This document shows positions 60,677 to 64,000 of a stretch of DNA of 64,000 nucleotides, piece by piece. A program made the position numbers and the translations under genes. The notes under the pieces were generated by a model. It did not search any database, was not told the origin of the DNA, and saw only the letters and a list, made by a program, of their open reading frames with translations. Source of the DNA: Gemmatimonadaceae bacterium. Lineage in GTDB: Bacteria > Gemmatimonadota > Gemmatimonadetes > Gemmatimonadales > Gemmatimonadaceae. The stretch is from positions 52,640 to 116,639 of the forward strand of contig DASXKV010000006.1 of the NCBI GenBank assembly GCA_036496605.1, in the 5' to 3' direction. Each line of letters begins with the position of its first letter. Position 1 is the first letter of the stretch.

Positions 60677-61514
60677 GATAAGGTCGCTCATCGTGAACGC
60701 GGATGACTTCGGTCTGTCCGAGGGCATCAATCGCGGCATCATCGAAGCATTCACCGCGGGCGCGCTCAGTTCGACGTCCGTGATGGTCGGCATGCCCGCC
60801 TTCGACGACGCCGTTCACCTCGCACACAGTGTATCGTCGTTAGGTGTCGGACTCCATTTCACGCTCACGGCCGGCCGACCGCTTACCCGCGCGACGAGCC
60901 TCGTCGATCGCGCGACGGGCGAGTTTCTTCGTGGGCCCGCGCTCGTCAGGCTCGCGCTTGCGGGTCGCATCCAAACCCAGGAGGTGGCCGACGAGTGCGC
61001 CGCACAGATTGCCGTCGCGCGGAAAGCGGGCCTTCGCCTTACGCATCTCGACGGCCACCATCACGTCCACCTCCTTCCGGGAGTCCGCGCCGCGGTCCGC
61101 CGCGTCGTCGAGGCGGAGCGCATCCCCGCTGTGCGACGGCCCATGGAGAGAATCTTCGGCGTGACCGCGTGGTTCCGGCGCCTGCCCGAACGTGTGCTCA
61201 TCGCAATGCTCGCCCGCTACGTCGATCGGAAACGATGGCATGTCGCGACCACTGACTACTTCGTTGGCTCAGTTCTACTCGGCGCATCCAACTTTCACGC
61301 GATCTTGCTTCGTGTGCTCGATTCGCTCCGGGTCGGCACGACGGAGCTCATGGTCCATCCGGGCTACGTATCAGGCCCATTGCCGGGCGACGACAGCTAT
61401 ACCTCGCAGCGCGAGATCGAGCTGCACGCGCTCACCTCACCAGACGTCATCCAGCGACTTCACTCCGGCGCCATCCGCCTCGTGAACTATGGCGACATCG
61501 GAGATGCACGGTGA
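60660..61514 (+). CDS. ChbG/HpnK (YdjC) family deacetylase
   Basis: A 284-residue enzyme, GTG start overlapping the glycosyltransferase. Metal site residues of the YdjC family are visible: NADDFGLSEGINRGI (Asp15, Asp16), GVGLHFTL and DGHHHVHLLPGVR (His pair). Family members remove an acetyl group from chitobiose-type sugars or from hopanoid-linked glucosamine. Its placement between GT2 and GT87 suggests removal of an acetyl group from a sugar bound to a lipid carrier, as HpnK does. Translationally coupled to both neighbours. Substrate inferred from context only. Confidence 0.88.
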   Translation: MAATTEIRSLIVNADDFGLSEGINRGIIEAFTAGALSSTSVMVGMPAFDDAVHLAHSVSSLGVGLHFTLTAGRPLTRATSLVDRATGEFLRGPALVRLALAGRIQTQEVADECAAQIAVARKAGLRLTHLDGHHHVHLLPGVRAAVRRVVEAERIPAVRRPMERIFGVTAWFRRLPERVLIAMLARYVDRKRWHVATTDYFVGSVLLGASNFHAILLRVLDSLRVGTTELMVHPGYVSGPLPGDDSYTSQREIELHALTSPDVIQRLHSGAIRLVNYGDIGDAR

Positions 61515-62653
61515 CCGAGAGACGGTTGAAGTGGTTGATGCTCGCGCTCTGGATTGTCGTAACGATCGCAGCGAGCGTCTCGCCCATTCTCCGGCACGAG
61601 AACAACTTTGAAATCTTCCGTTCCGCGTCGACGCGTTTCGCCGCCGGACAGGATCTGTACGCGGCGAGTCGTCAGCACTTCGATCTGTTCAAGTACACGC
61701 CCACCGCGGCGCTTCTCTTCGCACCGTTTGCCGCGCTGCCGTTCGCCTTCGGAGTGCTAGTGTGGAATGCCGTGAACGCGGCGACGCTCTACCAGGCGCT
61801 TGGCCGGCTTCTCTCGTCGCGGGATGCGATGATCGCTGGCGCGATCGTTCTCCCCGAGATGTTCGGCTCGCTCCAGAGTGCACAGTCGAACGTGCTCATC
61901 GCGGGTCTCATCATTCTCACGTTCACGGAGCTCGAGCGCCGACACGACCTGCGTGCCGCGCTAGCGGTTTGTGCCGGCACGATCATCAAGATCTTTCCAC
62001 TCGCTGCCGCCTCGTTTGCACTCTTCTGTGACAAGCGACGACGATTCGCGATGTGGTGCGCCGCCATCGGCGCCGCAATTCTTCTCGCGCCGATCGCGTT
62101 TCACGGACCGAGCTGGATGCTGCATCAGTACGACGACTGGATCCTTGTGCAGCGCGTCGACTCCGGCGATCCAGGCTTCTCGTTCATGGCGCTCATGCGC
62201 CTCTGGCTCGGTGTAGACTGGCCTTCCTGGCCACAGCAGCTCGCCGGCGCTCTCGCTCTCGTCGCGCCGATCATTTTTCTCAACGAGTGCCGTGCCGATC
62301 ACACATGGCGCCTCCGCTACGTCGCATCGTTGCTGATCTTCTGCGTCATCTTCAACCACCAATCGGAAGGTCCGAGCTTCGTCATCGCGCTTGCCGGTAT
62401 TGGCATCTGGTTCGCGCTGGCTCGCCGTACATGGCCCGAGTGGCTGGCGCTCGTTTTCGTGCTCGTCTTCACCGTGCTCGCAAGCAGCAGTCTCATGCCT
62501 CGTCCGATTCGCGCCAAGTTGTTCGACGTTCGCTTCAAGACAGTCCCTGTGCTCGTCGTCTGGATCATTCTGCAAGTCAAGCTCTGGGCGACCCAGTGCT
62601 CAGTGTCTCACTCGATACATGCTGTACACGCAACCGCCGTCGATCACTCGTGA
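61511..62653 (+). CDS. GT87-like polyprenyl-phosphate-dependent glycosyltransferase (DUF2029)
   Basis: A 380-residue membrane protein with GTG start overlapping ChbG by GTGA. It has about nine spans and the early acidic/aromatic loop of DUF2029/GT87 proteins (FEIFRSASTRFAAGQDLY, then FKYTPTAALLFAPFAALPFA). NALPEMFGS-type loops follow. The C-terminal 18 residues overlap the DHFR-like gene on the opposite strand. The enzyme should move a lipid-linked sugar to an acceptor on the periplasmic side, using the product of the GT2 enzyme. Family call good; acceptor unknown. Confidence 0.85.
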   Translation: MTERRLKWLMLALWIVVTIAASVSPILRHENNFEIFRSASTRFAAGQDLYAASRQHFDLFKYTPTAALLFAPFAALPFAFGVLVWNAVNAATLYQALGRLLSSRDAMIAGAIVLPEMFGSLQSAQSNVLIAGLIILTFTELERRHDLRAALAVCAGTIIKIFPLAAASFALFCDKRRRFAMWCAAIGAAILLAPIAFHGPSWMLHQYDDWILVQRVDSGDPGFSFMALMRLWLGVDWPSWPQQLAGALALVAPIIFLNECRADHTWRLRYVASLLIFCVIFNHQSEGPSFVIALAGIGIWFALARRTWPEWLALVFVLVFTVLASSSLMPRPIRAKLFDVRFKTVPVLVVWIILQVKLWATQCSVSHSIHAVHATAVDHS

Positions 62654-63127
62654 CGTGACGAGCTCGAGTCCAACGCGGTGCGATGGATCGAGAAACATCG
62701 GTACGCCGGCGCCGAGCAGCACCGGATGCACATTCATCCCGACTTCATCGACGACATTCGCCTCGAACAGCGAGCGAGCGAAGTCCCCGCCGCCCATGAG
62801 GCAAATATCCTTCCCGGCGCGCTGCTTGAGGTCGCGCACGAATGCACCGGCGTCTCCGCGGACGACCTCCGCGCCCTTGGCGTCGAGTGAGTTGAGCGTT
62901 CGCGAAAAGACGTAGGTCCCGATCTTCGACAGACCGCCCATGCCGCCGCCCATCCTCACGGCCTGGTCCCAGGTTTTCCGTCCCATGAGAATCGCGTCGA
63001 CCGACTTCCAGTAATCGCGCATGATCTCGTTCACGTCGCGGCTCGATTGCAGCCAGTCGATCTCGCCGTTGTTGCCGGCGATGAATCCGTCGAGGCTGCA
63101 CGCCGCCCCGTAGGTCACCCTCCGCAT
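62600..63127 (-). CDS. Dihydrofolate reductase-like (RibD C-terminal) protein
   Basis: A 175-residue protein from the ATG at 63125-63127, which has AGGAGG seven bases upstream. RibD-C/DHFR-like motifs: GAACSLDGFIAGNNGEIDWL, DAILMGRKTWDQAV, TYVFSRTLNSLD and DICLMGGGDFARSLFEANVVDE, then HPVLLGAGVPMF. It should bind NADPH and reduce an unknown substrate, rather than be the DHFR of folate synthesis. It is divergent from the TetR gene, with two operator-like palindromes between them, and is its probable target. Its 3' end overlaps the GT87 gene by 54 bases. Confidence 0.88.
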   Translation of the reverse strand: MRRVTYGAACSLDGFIAGNNGEIDWLQSSRDVNEIMRDYWKSVDAILMGRKTWDQAVRMGGGMGGLSKIGTYVFSRTLNSLDAKGAEVVRGDAGAFVRDLKQRAGKDICLMGGGDFARSLFEANVVDEVGMNVHPVLLGAGVPMFLDPSHRVGLELVTSRVIDGGCVYSMYRVRH

Positions 63128-63158
63128 CGGAACCTCCTGTGCCGAGGACGTCACGATA

Positions 63159-63198
63159 CTAAATTGCCATTTAGGAACGATTCTATATGACCATTTAG
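63159..63198. promoter_or_regulatory. Pair of 16-bp palindromes between the DHFR-like and TetR genes
   Basis: Site 1 (63159-63174) is a perfect palindrome CTAAAT-TGCC-ATTTAG. Site 2 (63183-63198) is CTATAT-GACC-ATTTAG, with one mismatched pair. The centres are 24 bp apart. They sit in the 88-bp divergent region, 32 and 56 bp from the DHFR-like start, where a TetR dimer would block both promoters. Function inferred from placement. Confidence 0.6.
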
Positions 63199-63215
63199 AA
63201 ACTGTCAAGGAACGG

Positions 63216-63815
63216 GTGCCCCGTCCTCGCAAAGCCAGTGACGACGACGTCTTCGCGGCCACTGCCCGCGCCATGACGCGTTTCGGACCCGGTGAGCTCA
63301 CCCTGGCCGAGATCGCCGCGGAGGCGGGCCTAACGGCGGGCGCGCTCGTCCAGCGCTTCGGTTCCAAGCGCGAGCTGCTCCTGAAGCTTTCCGCCGCCGC
63401 CGTCGACGGGAACGCGGCGTTCATTCGCGGCCTTCGCGAGAAGCATCGCTCGCCGCTCGCCGTGCTCCGTGCGTACGCCGAATGTCTCGCCGACCTCGCC
63501 GCGTCGCCGGCGGCGCTGGCACGGAATCTCGCCTATCTCCAGATCGATCTCACCGATCCGGACTTTCGGAGGCATCTCCTGGCGCAGGCGAAAGCGACGC
63601 GCGTTGCGATTGCCGAATTGCTCATCGAGGCGGTCGCGGAGGGCGAGATCACGCGACTCGCCGATCCACGCGGGCTTGCGCGAGTGATCGAGACGATGCT
63701 CAGCGGCTCGCTGTTGACCTGGGCCATTTACCGAGAGGGCAGCGCCGCTCGCTGGCTGCGCGACGACGTCGACGCCGTGCTCGCGCCGCACATCGCGAAG
63801 AAGCGTCGTCGTTAG
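63216..63815 (+). CDS. TetR family transcriptional regulator
   Basis: A 199-residue regulator, GTG start. N-terminal helix-turn-helix: DDDVFAATARAMTRFGPGEL, then TLAEIAAEAGLTAGALVQRFGSKRELL with the family's usual spacing. The C-terminal domain is helical (SPLAVLRAYAECLADLAASP, LLAQAKATRVAIAELLIEA) and would bind a ligand. It very likely represses itself and the divergent DHFR-like gene through the palindromes at 63159-63198. Its TAG stop lies within an exact copy of the iterated octamer (63810-63817). Confidence 0.9.
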   Translation: MPRPRKASDDDVFAATARAMTRFGPGELTLAEIAAEAGLTAGALVQRFGSKRELLLKLSAAAVDGNAAFIRGLREKHRSPLAVLRAYAECLADLAASPAALARNLAYLQIDLTDPDFRRHLLAQAKATRVAIAELLIEAVAEGEITRLADPRGLARVIETMLSGSLLTWAIYREGSAARWLRDDVDAVLAPHIAKKRRR

Positions 63816-63947
63816 GCTCGACGAGTCGATGTAGCGAGTTCTTCGCGGAATTGCGGAGAGGCCGCTGACACGGATATTGAGAGCACGCCCCTGACTGCTA
63901 CTGTGGAAGTGTCATCAAACCACAGGTCACAGCCAGGAGCGGCCCTC

Positions 63948-64000
63948 ATGAAAAGGACAGTGAAGAATGTCGGGCTGGATGTGCATCAAGCTACAGTCAT
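63948..64000 (+). mobile_element. IS110-family transposase, 5' end only
   Basis: The ATG at 63948 has AGGAG 8 bases upstream. The visible product, MKRTVKNVGLDVHQATV, matches the N-terminus of IS110-family DEDD transposases, where the first catalytic Asp is in GLDVH. The remainder lies beyond the window. The gene-free 130 bp upstream should include the left end of the element; in IS110 elements this end encodes the guide (bridge) RNA, but I cannot confirm a structure in it. Confidence 0.85.

Larger units (their letters stand above)
1367..63817. repeat. Dispersed octamer GCCTAACG/CGTTAGGC, first to last copy seen
   Basis: The span covers the first and last copies seen, not a single element. 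By eye I find about 52 exact copies on the two strands and about 17 with one base changed at an end, all sharing the core CCTAAC. Examples: 1367-1374, 1413-1420, 1931-1938, 6112-6119, 20051-20058, 63328-63335, 63810-63817. Most lie within genes, in both orientations, and none is in the 21-bp array proper. Confidence 0.8.

Overview
The window reads as a piece of chromosome from a GC-rich, diderm, heterotrophic soil bacterium, most likely a member of the Gemmatimonadota. The basis is the gene mix rather than a marker gene: two large orphan ABC permeases of the MacB/FtsX (ADOP) kind, two SusC/SusD pairs, a VPS10/Asp-box protein, a tricorn-type peptidase, a PknB-like kinase with a periplasmic TolB-like region, GH9, Ig-like surface protein and many lipoproteins. 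No rRNA or tRNA gene was seen. Genes are packed closely, several convergent or tandem pairs overlap, and almost every stretch without a gene carries repeats.

Layout. 1-9.8 kb: a minus-strand block of a lipoprotein (cut by the window edge), an M14 carboxypeptidase, a VPS10-like beta-propeller protein and an ADOP permease. 9.5-21.1 kb: GH9 glycosidase, glycine-zipper lipoprotein, DUF4112 protein, a GT39-like membrane glycosyltransferase, an NAD(P)-binding protein, an Ig-repeat protein, DUF5996, a UBP zinc finger and a CPA1 Na+/H+ antiporter. 21.4-22.6 kb: a long phase-locked 21-bp repeat array, the strangest stretch here, followed by an Asp/Glu racemase homologue lacking both catalytic cysteines. 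23.3-31.2 kb: SusC-SusD-amidohydrolase-small membrane protein, methionine aminopeptidase and a haem membrane protein. 31.2-41.6 kb: second ADOP permease, MFS exporter, dihaem c-type cytochrome, lipid kinase, DUF1080, APP1-like phosphatase, small unknowns and a methyltransferase. 41.7-54.4 kb: kinase, AstE-type M14 deacylase, tricorn peptidase, second SusCD pair with an FCD-GntR regulator. 54.6-63.8 kb: histone-like DUF6496, DUF3175, BON, cupin, AraC, VOC, DUF6869, HipA-like kinase, a GT2-ChbG-GT87 operon and a divergent DHFR-like/TetR pair. The right edge cuts into an IS110-family transposase.

How it fits together. Two SusCD loci are each followed by an amidohydrolase or peptidase, and two M14 enzymes, a tricorn enzyme and a MetAP lie nearby, which suggests scavenging of peptides (inference). 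Both susC upstream regions contain a GGTATACC-cored palindrome of the kind FCD-GntR proteins bind, and a GntR gene sits directly upstream of one of them.

The most notable DNA-level signals are an octamer, GCCTAACG, that I counted by eye about 52 times on the two strands, mostly inside genes; the 21-bp array; and four unrelated intergenic repeat families that repeatedly overlap or abut stop codons.
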